64,000 nt of DNA from VXRJ01 sp965246995 (GCA_965246995.1 OZ252008.1:2356001-2420000), one strand, 5' to 3'; shown: positions 18,381-27,314, numbered from the stretch's first letter. The notes: generated by a model from the sequence alone, not told the origin. A program made the numbers and translations.

Positions 18381-18483
18381 GGCCCTCCAGCACGATCCGA
18401 ATCTTCTCTTCGGCCGAGAACCGCCGGCGGGTGTGCCGCCGAATCTCCCGAACCACCTTCTCCGTCGATCCTGCCTTCGCCAT
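18374..18483 (-). pseudogene. 5' scrap of an IS3-family orfA
   Basis: The start codon at 18483 opens MAKAGSTEKVVREI and RRRFSAEEKIRIVLEGLR, the N-terminus of an IS3-type OrfA helix-turn-helix protein. Homology ends at about 18375, exactly where the integrase frame on the other strand also ends. This is therefore the junction left when the element inserted and then lost most of its body. The bases 18484-18547 beyond the start probably hold one IS end. Confidence 0.6.
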
Positions 18484-18638
18484 GGGGTGCCTCCTCCCCT
18501 GGCAGGAAAGTGTCTCTTACTTCACGACCCTACGTGGTCCACATTAGGCTGACGCCACACAGCACGCCGCGACCCCGACTGCCCGCCACGGCGCACATTC
18601 GTTATGATTGCTGCGCATTGCCAAGAGAGGAATCCCCG

Positions 18639-19394
18639 ATGAACGATATGCGTCGAGTCCACGCTGAGCAACTGGTGTCGTCGCTGGAGCTGTCGCTGCC
18701 CCCAGTGGCCATCGCGTTCTGCGACGTCGTGCCCGACGACGTTCCGATGTTTGAGGGGGTCGTTCCCGCCGGATGCGCGTTCTGGTCGCAGGCCACGTCG
18801 CGCACCTTCGCGACAGCCGCCCCTGACCACGCCCTGTGCGCGATTGGCATCCACACGCATAATCTCTCGGGCGCGGCGGCCTCGCAGCCGGAGGAGTTGC
18901 ACGCCTCGCTCAAGGCCATGATGGGACTCGATTACGTACGCGAGGAAGAAATCCCCGCCATCCCGGTCATGCCGCGCCCGCTGGCCCATGCGCTCTACGG
19001 GCCGCTCGCGGACTTCCCGATCCAGCCCGAGGTCGTCCTAGTGTTCGCCCACGCGCAACACGGGCTCATCCTGAGTGAGGCCGTCGCGCGGGTTGATGGC
19101 GGCACCCCGCCGGCGATGGGGCGACCGGCGTGTGCCATCGTCCCGCAGGTACTCAATCAGCAGCGCGCGGCCATGAGCCTGGGGTGCTGCGGCGCGCGCG
19201 CCTACCTCGATGCCTTGACGGACGACGTGGCGCTCTGGGCCCTGCCGGCGCATCGTCTCGACCAGTACTGTGGGCAGATTGTCGCATTCGCTAACGCGAA
19301 CAGGACGCTCACGGCGTTTCATCAGCGTCGGCGGCAGGATGTCGAGTCAGGCCAGCGACCGACGGTTCAACAGTCGCTCGAGCGGCTGTCGTGA
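18639..19394 (+). CDS. DUF169 domain protein
   Basis: A 251-residue protein matching the DUF169 family across its length (SLPPVAIAFCDVVPDDVP, GCAFWSQATSRTFATAAPDH, LGCCGARAYLDA). Several cysteines are conserved in the family and suggest a metal or Fe-S centre, but no function is established. It has no signal peptide. AGAGAGG lies about 10 bases before the ATG at 18639. It stands alone between transposon remnants, so it is either island cargo or a core gene isolated by insertions. Confidence 0.8.
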   Translation: MNDMRRVHAEQLVSSLELSLPPVAIAFCDVVPDDVPMFEGVVPAGCAFWSQATSRTFATAAPDHALCAIGIHTHNLSGAAASQPEELHASLKAMMGLDYVREEEIPAIPVMPRPLAHALYGPLADFPIQPEVVLVFAHAQHGLILSEAVARVDGGTPPAMGRPACAIVPQVLNQQRAAMSLGCCGARAYLDALTDDVALWALPAHRLDQYCGQIVAFANANRTLTAFHQRRRQDVESGQRPTVQQSLERLS

Positions 19395-19447
19395 ACCGTA
19401 CCGGGTTTCTCTGAGACCTCATTGCTTGGGAGCAACTGTCTCTGGTG

Positions 19448-19690
19448 TCAAGCCAGTTCTGGGGTGGACGACACGAGACCGTGCTGCCACGCCGAGTTGG
19501 ATCGCACCATCGCATTTAAGATAGTGATGAGCTTACGCATGCACGCGGTCAACGCTAGCTTCTTGGGCTTGCCGGCGGCAACCAGGCGGTAGTAGAAGCG
19601 CTGGATCAGCGGATTGTAGCGAGTAGCGACGAGGGCGCCCATGTACAGAGCGGCGCGCACGGATGCTCGCCCGCCCCAGATGAGACGCAT
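19448..19690 (-). pseudogene. C-terminal remnant of an IS110-family transposase
   Basis: The segment GRASVRAALYMGALVATRYN followed by RFYYRLVAAGKPKKLALTAC and RKLITILNAMVR matches the Transposase_20 domain that ends IS110-family transposases. The N-terminal DEDD domain is absent. The relic lies immediately downstream of the TonB receptor gene on the same strand. Confidence 0.75.
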
Positions 19691-19711
19691 CGTGAGGTCG
19701 CCCCGGAATAC

Positions 19712-21961
19712 TTAGAAACGCACGTTGTAGAGAAGCGTGACGTTGCGCCCCCTTTCCGGCACGTGCGCCTTGATGAGCGACAGATGATTCCGGTACAGCT
19801 CGTCGGTCACGTTGTCGAGCCTCGCCGTGACCGTGCTGGTCGTCTGGCCCGTCACGAACGAGTACGACACAAACAGCTTGAGGAGCTGATATCCCTCGGT
19901 CGGCTCCTCGACGCCGGACACACGATCCTGCGTCGTGGTGGCCCGCACCTCGCCGCCGACCTGGAACGCGTTCACCTGATACCGCAGACCGACGCGGCCC
20001 CGCAGCGGCGGTATCCGCGGCAGCGGTAACCCCTCGTTCTTGAGCTGACCGTGGACGTAGTCCAAGCCGACCTCGGCACTGAGCCGCGAGGTGAGCCGCA
20101 CGTCTGCGTGTGCCTCGAACCCCTGCAGCAGCGCGTCGCTCCCCAGGAACTCCACGATCGCCGGCTCTTCCTCGTGTACCTCCTCCTCGTGCGTGTGACC
20201 AGCCGGTTCGCGCCCGCCGAAGCGCGCGACGAACGCCTCTTCGCGCGCCTCGAACTCTTCGTAGTCCATCTGCCGGCGGAAAATAAAGTTGCGAATATCG
20301 TTGCGGAAGTAGGTCACCTCGGCCGACGCGCGCGGGCCGCGAGCCCGCAGTGACAGGTCGAACCCGAGCGCGTTCTCCGACTCGAGGTCGGGATTGCCGA
20401 CCTCAAGTGCGAAGTTGCCGTGGTGTTGGCCGAAGAAATACAGCTCCTCGAGCGCCGGGTTGCGCGTGGCGTGCGCCAGGCTGAACGCCACCGTCAGGCG
20501 ATCATCCGCGGCGGCGGGCCGGACGAGCAGCCCGACCGATCCCGAGCCGTTGGTGAAAGCGCGCGACGGATCGCTCGCGCTCTGTGGCGTGAACCGCGTG
20601 TGATCGAGGCGCCCGCCAAACTGCACCGTCACGTGCGGCCACGTCACCTCCTCATAGAGGAACGCCGCGAACCCGCGTTCGTCGACCGGTGGCGACAACG
20701 CTTCGGCACCCGCCGCCGCAAAGCTCCGGTCGAGACCCCAGGCCCCGAGGCTTCCCTTCATCCGGCCGATGGCGCGGTGCGACACCATCAGCTCGACATC
20801 GGTTGTGTGGTTCGTGAACGACGTGCCGATCTCGTCGCCCTCAAGTTCGTCGTGCTGGTAGCGCCGCACCCCGAGCGTGGCCTGGACGCTGTCGAAGACG
20901 CCCTCGAGCGACTCGGAGCCGCCCCGCAGCGTGACGGCGTGCCGCCGCGGCGTGAGCTGGAGACGGCCCTCCTCGACGACCGGAATGCCGTACTGCGTGT
21001 CGTCGTATCCGTAGCTGCCGCCGACGTACCCGCGCGCGCCCGTCCAGCTCAGTCCCACACTCCCGAAGCCGTTGCGCGACTGCGAGTTCCCGACCGGGCC
21101 GGCCGGCGTATGCACGTCACCCGACCGGCGCCCGCCGCCGCTGACGTGCAGCGCGAGCGTGCCGTTGCCGACGTGCAGATCGGCCGCGCCGGCCGCCTCG
21201 CGGGCGGCCGAGCCGAGGTCGAACGTAACATTACCGCCGACGCCCTCCTCGGGCTCGGTGGGGATCTCGTCGGTGATGATGTTGACCAGCCCGCCGATCG
21301 CGTTGGCCCCATACAGCAGCGTGGCAGGGCCACGGACGACCTCGATGCGCGTGGCGGTCGCTAAATTCACGTTCACGCCGTGATCACCCGACTGGCTCGA
21401 CAGGTCGCCGAGACGCTGGCCGTCTTGCAGGATGAGCACGCGATCGCCGCCGAGGCCGCGCACCACCGGCCGCGCCGCCGCAGGCCCGAAGCTCCTGGAG
21501 GCGATGCCCGGCTGATTCTCCAGCGTGGCCCCGAGTGACATCTCAAGCGTCTGCGTCAGCTCCTGGCCCGCCAGCACAGACGTCGGCTGAAACGCCTCGA
21601 ACTGGCTGCGCGACTGCGCCGACACCGACACGACCTCCTCGAAGTGCAGCTCAGGATCGATGAGCAGATCACGGGGCTGACCGGCCTGCACTTCGGTACG
21701 GCGCGACGAGAAGCCCGGCGCCACCACGAACAGGTGATAGGTACTCGGGGCCACGGCCCCGAGGCTGAACGTACCGTCGGCGGCCGACGTGGTGGTGCGG
21801 CCCAGTTCCTCGACAACGACGACGACGCCGGGAATCGGATCGCCAGACAGCGAGTTGAGTAAACGACCTGACAGCGTGACGCCGTCCTGCGCTGCCGCGC
21901 GCGTCGCAGACAACAGCGCGGCAGACAACACGGCGCACACAACGAGCACGGTGCGGGTCAT
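19712..21961 (-). CDS. TonB-dependent receptor, ZnuD-like
   Basis: A 749-residue outer-membrane transporter. After a signal peptide (AALLSATRAAAQ) comes a carboxypeptidase-regulatory-like beta-sandwich (GVTLSGRLLNSLSGDPIPGV), a plug (PVVRGLGGDRVLILQDGQR, IEVVRGPATLLYGANAIGG) and a 22-strand barrel ending in aromatic F. An extracellular loop contains HTHEEEVHEEE, a metal-binding-type His/Glu cluster like those in zinc receptors. Zinc or another divalent metal is the likely cargo (inference). GGAGG lies 6 bases before the ATG at 21961. It follows the small Cys/His protein gene 62 bases upstream, probably in one operon. Confidence 0.9.
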   Translation of the reverse strand: MTRTVLVVCAVLSAALLSATRAAAQDGVTLSGRLLNSLSGDPIPGVVVVVEELGRTTTSAADGTFSLGAVAPSTYHLFVVAPGFSSRRTEVQAGQPRDLLIDPELHFEEVVSVSAQSRSQFEAFQPTSVLAGQELTQTLEMSLGATLENQPGIASRSFGPAAARPVVRGLGGDRVLILQDGQRLGDLSSQSGDHGVNVNLATATRIEVVRGPATLLYGANAIGGLVNIITDEIPTEPEEGVGGNVTFDLGSAAREAAGAADLHVGNGTLALHVSGGGRRSGDVHTPAGPVGNSQSRNGFGSVGLSWTGARGYVGGSYGYDDTQYGIPVVEEGRLQLTPRRHAVTLRGGSESLEGVFDSVQATLGVRRYQHDELEGDEIGTSFTNHTTDVELMVSHRAIGRMKGSLGAWGLDRSFAAAGAEALSPPVDERGFAAFLYEEVTWPHVTVQFGGRLDHTRFTPQSASDPSRAFTNGSGSVGLLVRPAAADDRLTVAFSLAHATRNPALEELYFFGQHHGNFALEVGNPDLESENALGFDLSLRARGPRASAEVTYFRNDIRNFIFRRQMDYEEFEAREEAFVARFGGREPAGHTHEEEVHEEEPAIVEFLGSDALLQGFEAHADVRLTSRLSAEVGLDYVHGQLKNEGLPLPRIPPLRGRVGLRYQVNAFQVGGEVRATTTQDRVSGVEEPTEGYQLLKLFVSYSFVTGQTTSTVTARLDNVTDELYRNHLSLIKAHVPERGRNVTLLYNVRF

Positions 21962-22023
21962 GATGACCTCCGAAATGAGCAGTGACACGAACCGGCCGAT
22001 GGCCGGCTGCGATGACGATCGGC

Positions 22024-22386
22024 TCAGATCAGAGAGGGCGGCCCGCGAAGCGGGGGCTGTGCGGCCCGCGCCCGCGACATGGCCCCGAAGCCGTCAACGA
22101 GCGCCCGCCGTACCGCGTCGACGGGAGGCGCATGGTGGGAGACGCGGACAGGGGGTGCCCACCCCGAGCGGGCCCATTGGCAGACCAGACACTGCGGCTG
22201 GGGCGACGGGGCGGTCGACCCGGCACCGCCGACCCCGTGTGCCGACGCGTCGTGCTCGACATACGCGGGCGCGTCCAAACCGGTGTGGGCGTGGGTTGAT
22301 GCTCCGACGGCGTTCGCCCCCACGCTCGCCACAAGAGCGCACACGGAAGCGAGCGACCGGGCCCTGGAGCGGAACCGGCGAAGCAT
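22024..22386 (-). CDS. Small exported Cys/His protein upstream of the TonB receptor
   Basis: A 120-residue protein with a basic start and hydrophobic signal (MLRRFRSRARSLASVCALVA). The mature part has several histidines (THAHTG, EHDASAHG) and a CxxCQW motif (PQCLVCQWARSGW). The layout resembles small DUF2946-like proteins found beside metal or TonB loci, but the match is by pattern only. It would act in the periplasm, perhaps as a metal chaperone for the adjacent receptor. A promoter-like sequence lies directly in front. Confidence 0.55.
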   Translation of the reverse strand: MLRRFRSRARSLASVCALVASVGANAVGASTHAHTGLDAPAYVEHDASAHGVGGAGSTAPSPQPQCLVCQWARSGWAPPVRVSHHAPPVDAVRRALVDGFGAMSRARAAQPPLRGPPSLI

Positions 22387-22395
22387 AACGATTCA

Positions 22396-22424
22396 AGCGT
22401 ACGGGCAGCCTTCCGACCTGTCAA
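22396..22424 (-). promoter_or_regulatory. Candidate sigma-70-like promoter
   Basis: Reading the minus strand, TTGACA (22419-22424) is followed 17 bases later by TACGCT (22396-22401). The ATG of the Cys/His protein is only 9 bases further on, so the transcript would be nearly leaderless. The spacing is good but the -10 is weak. Confidence 0.3.
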
Positions 22425-22613
22425 TCCAGTGCCAACCAGGGGGCCAGCCGTAGCCAGCCCCAGGGGAACTCGTGACCGCACCGACGTTGCGGATTACGGG
22501 GTGATGTCGACCGCCGTCCCGAGGGTGTGCGGCCGGGTCATGAAGACCTTGCCCTTCGCGCTTCCATGATCGGGCCGACAGGACGAGCGCCGCAAAGCCG
22601 GCGTCATTGAGTC

Positions 22614-23276
22614 CGTGGAACAGCGCCGGCCTACCGGCATGATCTGGACGAAGACGGGCAGGTGGCGTTCAAGGGCAAGGCCAAGGGCTTCGTCCGAGCC
22701 TACGGCTTCCTCGCGTGCGTGCTCCCGTACAACAATCCGGATTGGGAGAAGCGGTCGATCTTCCTGAACTTCCTGATCCCGAAGCTGCCGTCGCCCCCAG
22801 AAGAAGACCCGACCAGGGGCATTCTCAGCGCCATCGACATAGACAGCTACCGGGTTGAGAAGCAGACCGTGCAGAGTCTCATGCTGCCCGACGAGGACGC
22901 CGAGATCGACCCGACGGCGCCGGGCGGCGGCGGTCACATGGCCGATCCGGAGGTGAAGCGGCTGTCTGACATCGTGAAGGAGTTCAACGACCACTTCGGC
23001 GACATCGTGTGGCAAGACGCCGACCGCGTGCGTCAGCTCATCACCGAGACCATTCCCTCACGCGTCGCCGCGGACGCCGCCTTCAGGAACGCCCGGCGGA
23101 ACTCGGACGACGAGAACGCGCGGATCGAGCACGGTAAGGTGTTGCTGCGGGTGGTGACGAGTGTCATGAATGATGACACCCAGTTGTTCAAGCAGTTCAT
23201 GGACAACGAGGGCTTCAAGCGTTGGATGACCGACGCGGTGTTCGAGCTGGCCTGCGCGAGAGCGGAGGGTGGGTGA
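22614..23276 (+). pseudogene. hsdR: C-terminal fragment of a type I restriction enzyme R subunit
   Basis: About 220 residues match the C-terminal helical region of HsdR: AFKGKAKGFVRAYGFLACVL, FLNFLIPKLPSPPEEDP, RGILSAIDIDSYRVEKQ and DTQLFKQFMDNEGFKRWMTD. The nuclease and helicase domains (some 800 residues) are absent. An in-frame TGA precedes 22614. A GTG at 22662 could start translation of the piece, but it has no catalytic parts. No hsdM or hsdS lies nearby, so this is a relic of a lost restriction system. Confidence 0.8.
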
Positions 23277-23316
23277 GGGGTGTCGGTGCCGTTTGACGCG
23301 TCGCTTGGAGGCTGGG

Positions 23317-23396
23317 TGCGTCGCCGATGCGCGGGAACGCATGCCGCGTCAGGCTCGCCTGCCAGTTCCGGACGTGCTTCGGATTGCGCCAGCCGG
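23317..23396 (-). pseudogene. Short integrase core-binding scrap
   Basis: The frame reads GWRNPKHVRNWQASLTRHAF then PRIGDAP, the SAM-like core-binding motif of P4-type tyrosine integrases. Only about 27 residues remain. It begins within ten bases of where the coupling-protein pseudogene ends (FGKGKEPFW), in a different frame, so the two are joined at a recombination junction. Confidence 0.55.
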
Positions 23397-23399
23397 GAG

Positions 23400-24118
23400 C
23401 CAGAACGGTTCTTTGCCCTTGCCGAAGAGTTGATTCAAGAGGGACGCGACGGTGTACGCGAGCGAGTACGCATCGAGCCAGGTGGCACTCAAGGGGTTCC
23501 ACGTCAGCCGGCCATCGAGGGACAGCTCGATGTAGTCGCCGCCTCGGTCCAGCTCGGTCAGCATCCGGCGGATGTCGTGGCAAAAATCGCCCTTCACTTC
23601 AAGGACAAGCGCCGCCGCGCGCCGCTCGGGATTCGTCGCTTGCCAGCCTAAGAGCTGGCGCGCGAACGGGTGCATACACGCGGACGTCTTGCCGGACCCA
23701 ACGGCCCCGAAAATCGCCACGCCGGTATAGAGGCCCCGCTCCGGGATCGTCAGCCATTCGGGAGCCGGGCTCTCGATGGCTCTGACCGGGTGATGGACCT
23801 CGCCGACGACGATCGCCGGCCCATCCGCCGAAGGCGAAAGGGGCCAGCGCGGCCGGCGGGACCGGCGCCCCATACGGACGCCCATCCGGGCGAACCAGAT
23901 CCGGGATGTGCTGATGAGAAATTGGCCGGCGAGGAACACCGCCACGCCGGGCGCCACGTAGTACCACGCGACGACGGCGCGGTACGCGTTCGGGGTGTGG
24001 TATCGGACACGAGGACCGCCACGGGATCGGCCTCGGGAAACGCGCCGGGCCACGTCCAGGCGCACCCGACACTGACGCCGCCGACGACCGGGAACGCGCG
24101 GATGAGTCGGTCAAGCAT
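23400..24118 (-). pseudogene. VirD4/TraG-type coupling protein, N-terminal part, frameshifted
   Basis: Conjugative coupling proteins are inner-membrane ATPases that pass DNA to a type IV secretion channel. From the ATG at 24118 the frame reads MLDRLIRAFPVVGGVSVG, then shifts near 24005-24015 into the frame carrying membrane segment YYVAPGVAVFLAGQFLI, Walker A FGAVGSGKTSA and ALVLEVKGDFCHDIRRML. The protein stops at FGKGKEPFW, about a third of the usual length, where an integrase scrap begins. Walker B and the DNA-binding all-alpha domain are lost, so it cannot work. Confidence 0.7.
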
Positions 24119-24201
24119 GGGGCCGCTCGTCTCGGCTCGTCGTCCGGCCCGCACGCGGGCCGGGGAGCCTTGATCTTGCCTGGGAAAAGTGGACAGGTTG
24201 A

Positions 24202-25080
24202 TTATGCTGCACGCTGAGCCTGCCGAGCGTGCCTCCTTTCACAGTTATTGGGGCTGACATACCCCAGCGACGAGTGCAGCCGGTAGGGATTGTAGAAGCC
24301 TTCGATGTACTCCGCCACGGCGTCTTTGGCCCCGCGCCGCGTCGGCCACGGCTGCCGGTGAATGAGCTCGGTCTTGAGCGTCGCGAAGAAGCTCTCCGTG
24401 ATGGCGTTGTCCCAGCAGTCGCCCTTCCGACTCATGGAGCAGACGATCCCGTGGTCGCGCAGCACGCGCTGATACGCGTCGGCCGCATACTGGCAGCCCC
24501 GATCCGAGTGATGTAGCAAGCCGGCCTCCGGGACTCGGCGCCCCAGCGCCATGTGCAGCGCCTCGAGCGCCAACTCGACCCGCAGGTGCGGCTGGATAGC
24601 CCAGCCCACCACGCGCCGCGAGAACAGGTCTAGCACCACGGCCAGATACAGCCAGCCCTCCCACGTCCAGACGTACGTGATGTCGGTGCTCCAGCGCTCG
24701 TTGGGGTGTGCAGCGTCGAAGGCGCGGGCGAGGACGTTGGGCGCCACCGGACGCTGGTGGTCACTGTCCGTCGTGCACCGGTGCCGCTTGAGGGGCAGGC
24801 CGATCAGCCCCATGTCCTGCAGCAGTCGGGCGACCCGCGCCCGGCCAACTGGGACCCCGTCCTGCCTGAGCTGCTCGTGGATCCGCGGGCTGCCGTACGT
24901 TCCGCGGCTGGCGGTATGGATCGCCCGGATGCGTACCTTCAACCGGTCGTTGTCCCGTTGTTGCGCGCTCGGGCCCCGATGCGCCCAGGCGTAGTAACCG
25001 CTGGGCGTCACCTGTAGCACGCTGCACAAGCGCCGCACGGCGTGGTGGGCCTTCTCCCCGTGAACAAACGCGAACCTCAT
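24202..25080 (-). CDS. IS3-family OrfB transposase, copy 1
   Basis: A 292-residue DDE integrase. HTH_21-like region near residues 40-95 (SRGTYGSPRIHEQLRQDG). The rve core contains the catalytic Asp in WSTDITYV, Asp in HHSDRGCQYA, and Glu in WDNAITESFFATLK. It overlaps orfA by 4 bases in the -1 frame. A fused OrfAB product is expected by slippage on the run of seven A residues in orfA (see copy 2). Confidence 0.93.
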   Translation of the reverse strand: MRFAFVHGEKAHHAVRRLCSVLQVTPSGYYAWAHRGPSAQQRDNDRLKVRIRAIHTASRGTYGSPRIHEQLRQDGVPVGRARVARLLQDMGLIGLPLKRHRCTTDSDHQRPVAPNVLARAFDAAHPNERWSTDITYVWTWEGWLYLAVVLDLFSRRVVGWAIQPHLRVELALEALHMALGRRVPEAGLLHHSDRGCQYAADAYQRVLRDHGIVCSMSRKGDCWDNAITESFFATLKTELIHRQPWPTRRGAKDAVAEYIEGFYNPYRLHSSLGYVSPNNCERRHARQAQRAA

Positions 25081-25373
25081 GCGTTTTCTTTCGCGAAGAA
25101 GGCCGCCGCTTTTTTTAGGATCTCGCGCTCCTCGCGCAACACCCGCACCTCACGCCGGAGCGTGCGTAGTTCCGTCTTCTCCTCCGTGGTGAGCGCACCG
25201 CTGGGATTCGGGCCGTGGTCGACCTCATACTGCTGCACCCACCTGCGCAGGGCCGACTCGGTCAGGTCGAGCTCCCGAGCGACCTGCCCGATGCTGCGGT
25301 CGTGCCGCAGGCAGAGCCGGACCGCCTCCTGCTTGAACGCCTCGGTGAACCGTCGTCGCTGCCGTTTGCCCAT
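25077..25373 (-). CDS. IS3-family OrfA, copy 1
   Basis: About 98 residues from MGKRQRRRFTEAFKQEAV, a helix-turn-helix (GQVARELDLTESALRRWV) followed by a leucine-zipper-like coil (LRTLRREVRVLREEREILKK). It binds the IS ends and partners OrfB. The start at 25373 was preferred because GGGGGT lies 4-9 bases ahead; longer in-frame starts exist to 25415. Confidence 0.88.
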   Translation of the reverse strand: MGKRQRRRFTEAFKQEAVRLCLRHDRSIGQVARELDLTESALRRWVQQYEVDHGPNPSGALTTEEKTELRTLRREVRVLREEREILKKAAAFFAKENA

Positions 25374-25433
25374 GAACACCCCCTGGCGCATTCTCGCGCC
25401 TTCTTCGGTGTCCACGAAACTCAGGCAAGATCA

Positions 25434-25776
25434 CCTTCCCGCAGGGATACATACAGACGGGAGCGACCTCCCCAACGGCGGGGGGGATGGGACACCCGGT
25501 GGGACACTGGGTGGGACACCCCCCTCCTTGCCGAACCGCGCCAGCGGTTAAAAGGGGGGGGTCGCTCCCGTCTCTCCCCTCTCCGCTGGCGCGGTTCGGG
25601 TCGGCCGGTCTAGGACGAAAAACCCGAACAACGACAGCGAAAAATGGAAGGGGGGGATGGGACACCCCCCCCTGCTGTTCTTGGGACACCCCCCCCGCTG
25701 TCCGCGTCCCGTTTTCCCTGCCACGGAGCCTGCCACGGAGCCTGCCACGGAACGGGGCACGGAAGGCGGGGCACCA
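25434..25776. repeat. Non-coding G/C-run region with inverted and direct repeats
   Basis: No gene is convincing here. A perfect 17-bp inverted repeat has arms at 25531-25547 and 25583-25599 (core CCGAACCGCGCCAGCGG) around a 35-base loop with a run of eight G. ACGGGAGCGAC at 25457-25467 reappears inverted at 25561-25571. The word TGGGACAC occurs five times in 25488-25690. A 12-bp direct repeat based on CCTGCCACGGAG runs at 25718-25750. It lies between conjugation-type genes (coupling protein and a conserved partner), so an oriT, plasmid iteron or transcription-control region is possible. Confidence 0.55.
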
Positions 25777-26805
25777 TTAGATAGCCACCTCGGGGGTGGT
25801 CAGCCGGACGGTGGGCCAGATCGTGAAGCGGTCAATCGCCCCTCGCGCGGTCGCCGTGGTGGGCGTGCCGTCGGGGAGTTGTTGCAACAACTCAAGACGA
25901 TCGGCTGCCTTCTCCCATCCGCCGGCCGCGCGCAAAGGTTCACGATTGCCCATGCCGATCGCCTTCTCAAGCCGGGCGATTTCCTGGCGGATTTCCGGGT
26001 CGGCCTTGGTCGGCCCGGCCGGGTCCGCCGCGCCCTGGCCGTCGCCGTCCTGCGTCCAGCGTTTCAGGACGGGCGCGGCGCGTTCCGCGGCCTCTACGCC
26101 CGTGCCGACGGCGACCACGTGCACGGCGAACGTCCGCGCCCGGAGCGCGGCCCAGAGGCGCGCGTGGGCCACGCCCCACGCGCGCAGCTCGCTATCGGTG
26201 GACTGGCCCGCATCGACGTAGACAAACGTCGCCGCCTGCTCATCGACCGCGATCGGTAATTTGAAGGCGAAGTACCGCGGGATCTTCCGTCGGCCTTCCG
26301 GCCCGTACAAGCGGTACGGGAAGGTTCGCCGGTCGATGCCGAGCGCCTCGAACCGTTGCACCTTGTCGGCCTCGGTCGGGAGCCAGGCGAGGGTCGACCG
26401 CTCGATAATGTAATCGAGCGAGAGCAAGCGGCGCATCAGCACCTGCGTCGTGGCGTCCTTCGCCCGACGGTGCCGCACGTCGGGGATGCCCAGCGCGCGA
26501 TAGGGGGCTTTCCCGGTGAGGAGGACGGCGCGCGCGCCGCCGGGGAAGATGGCCCGCTCGTCCTCGATGGCGAGCTGCTTGTCGAGGAGCGCGCGCACAA
26601 GCGCGGCGGCAGGTTTTCGGTTATCACCAGAGTGGACGTACGCGCCGTATTGCGACCGCGTAAAGACGCCGGTATGCAGGGCGACCAGCGCGATCCATTC
26701 GGCCTCGCGGCCGATCCAGCCGAGGGCCGCGAGCGGGCCGGCGCGGTCTTCGAGCGTCGGGTCCGTGACGGGGCTCGGTGTCTCCGGGGCCGGGCGCGTC
26801 GTCAT
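25777..26805 (-). CDS. Mobile-element winged-helix protein (replication-relaxation-like)
   Basis: A 342-residue cytoplasmic protein. Residues about 30-120 look like a winged helix (REAEWIALVALHTGVFTRSQ, NRKPAAALVRALLDKQLAIE), followed by a mixed alpha/beta domain (RYFAFKLPIAVDEQAATFVY). The size and N-terminal pattern recall replication-relaxation family proteins of conjugative elements. The match is by eye, so the family is tentative. It overlaps the next upstream gene by 4 bases, and the coupling-protein gene follows downstream, so it belongs to the transfer cluster. Confidence 0.45.
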   Translation of the reverse strand: MTTRPAPETPSPVTDPTLEDRAGPLAALGWIGREAEWIALVALHTGVFTRSQYGAYVHSGDNRKPAAALVRALLDKQLAIEDERAIFPGGARAVLLTGKAPYRALGIPDVRHRRAKDATTQVLMRRLLSLDYIIERSTLAWLPTEADKVQRFEALGIDRRTFPYRLYGPEGRRKIPRYFAFKLPIAVDEQAATFVYVDAGQSTDSELRAWGVAHARLWAALRARTFAVHVVAVGTGVEAAERAAPVLKRWTQDGDGQGAADPAGPTKADPEIRQEIARLEKAIGMGNREPLRAAGGWEKAADRLELLQQLPDGTPTTATARGAIDRFTIWPTVRLTTPEVAI

Positions 26806-27122
26806 CCTGTCACCAGCGCGCGATCGCCGCGCAAGTACGTGATGAGGAGGCCCATCGGGTTGACGATCATCAGCTCGGGATCAACCGTGTCCAGAAAGGT
26901 GAATTGGAGTGAGAGGGTCCAGCGGTCGCGGCCCACTTCGGCCCCGTTGACTAGGCGCACGAGATCGAAGTCCGCCGCCGCCGCGTGCGGGGGGTCCGGG
27001 TTCGCCTGGATGCGAAGGATCACCCGTTCCACTTGCAGTTCGTCGCGGGCGGCGCCGGCTGCGAGCATGGCGACGTTATCGCCTTCGAGGCGGAACGCTT
27101 CATTCGCAAGGGTCGTGGTCAA
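26802..27122 (-). pseudogene. C-terminal fragment resembling VirB8/TrbF
   Basis: About 106 residues are open, and the frame stays open upstream to about 27200. The end DPELMIVNPMGLLITYLRGD carries the NPxG motif that closes the VirB8/TrbF periplasmic domain of type IV secretion systems. The membrane helix and N-terminal half are absent; the preceding DNA belongs to other remnants. The stop overlaps the start of the winged-helix gene by 4 bases, an operon-like join that suggests this end of the gene is original. Confidence 0.4.
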
Positions 27123-27314
27123 AAAGCGGAGCGAGCGCGGCCACGCGGTTTCGAGACATTGCGCGGCGACCAGCCGCCTCGGTTGCGGCTGATCTCCACC
27201 AACCTAGCCTGCGAGCCCTATGTGGCCGTGGTGAAACGGGCTGCTAGCTACTGGGGAGATGGCCGAGTAAAAGGCGTGGATGGTTGTCCAGCGAGACCGG
27301 GCCGCAATGCTGAA

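Larger units (their letters stand above)
24171..25433 (-). mobile_element. IS3-family insertion sequence, copy 1 (1263 bp)
   Basis: Both ends carry TGATCTTGCCTG, followed inside by a few changed bases and GTGGAC, as terminal inverted repeats. The 3-bp target duplication CCT is present at 24168-24170 and 25434-25436. The second copy at 47998-49260 has the same length. The only difference I noticed is one synonymous base near the end of orfB, so transposition is recent. It separates the coupling-protein start from a repeat-rich non-coding stretch. Confidence 0.92.

Noticed and set aside
27230..27247. A solo IS1182 end (GGGCTGCTAG) near 27240
   Set aside because: Only about seven bases beyond CTAG match the intact element's end; too short to support.
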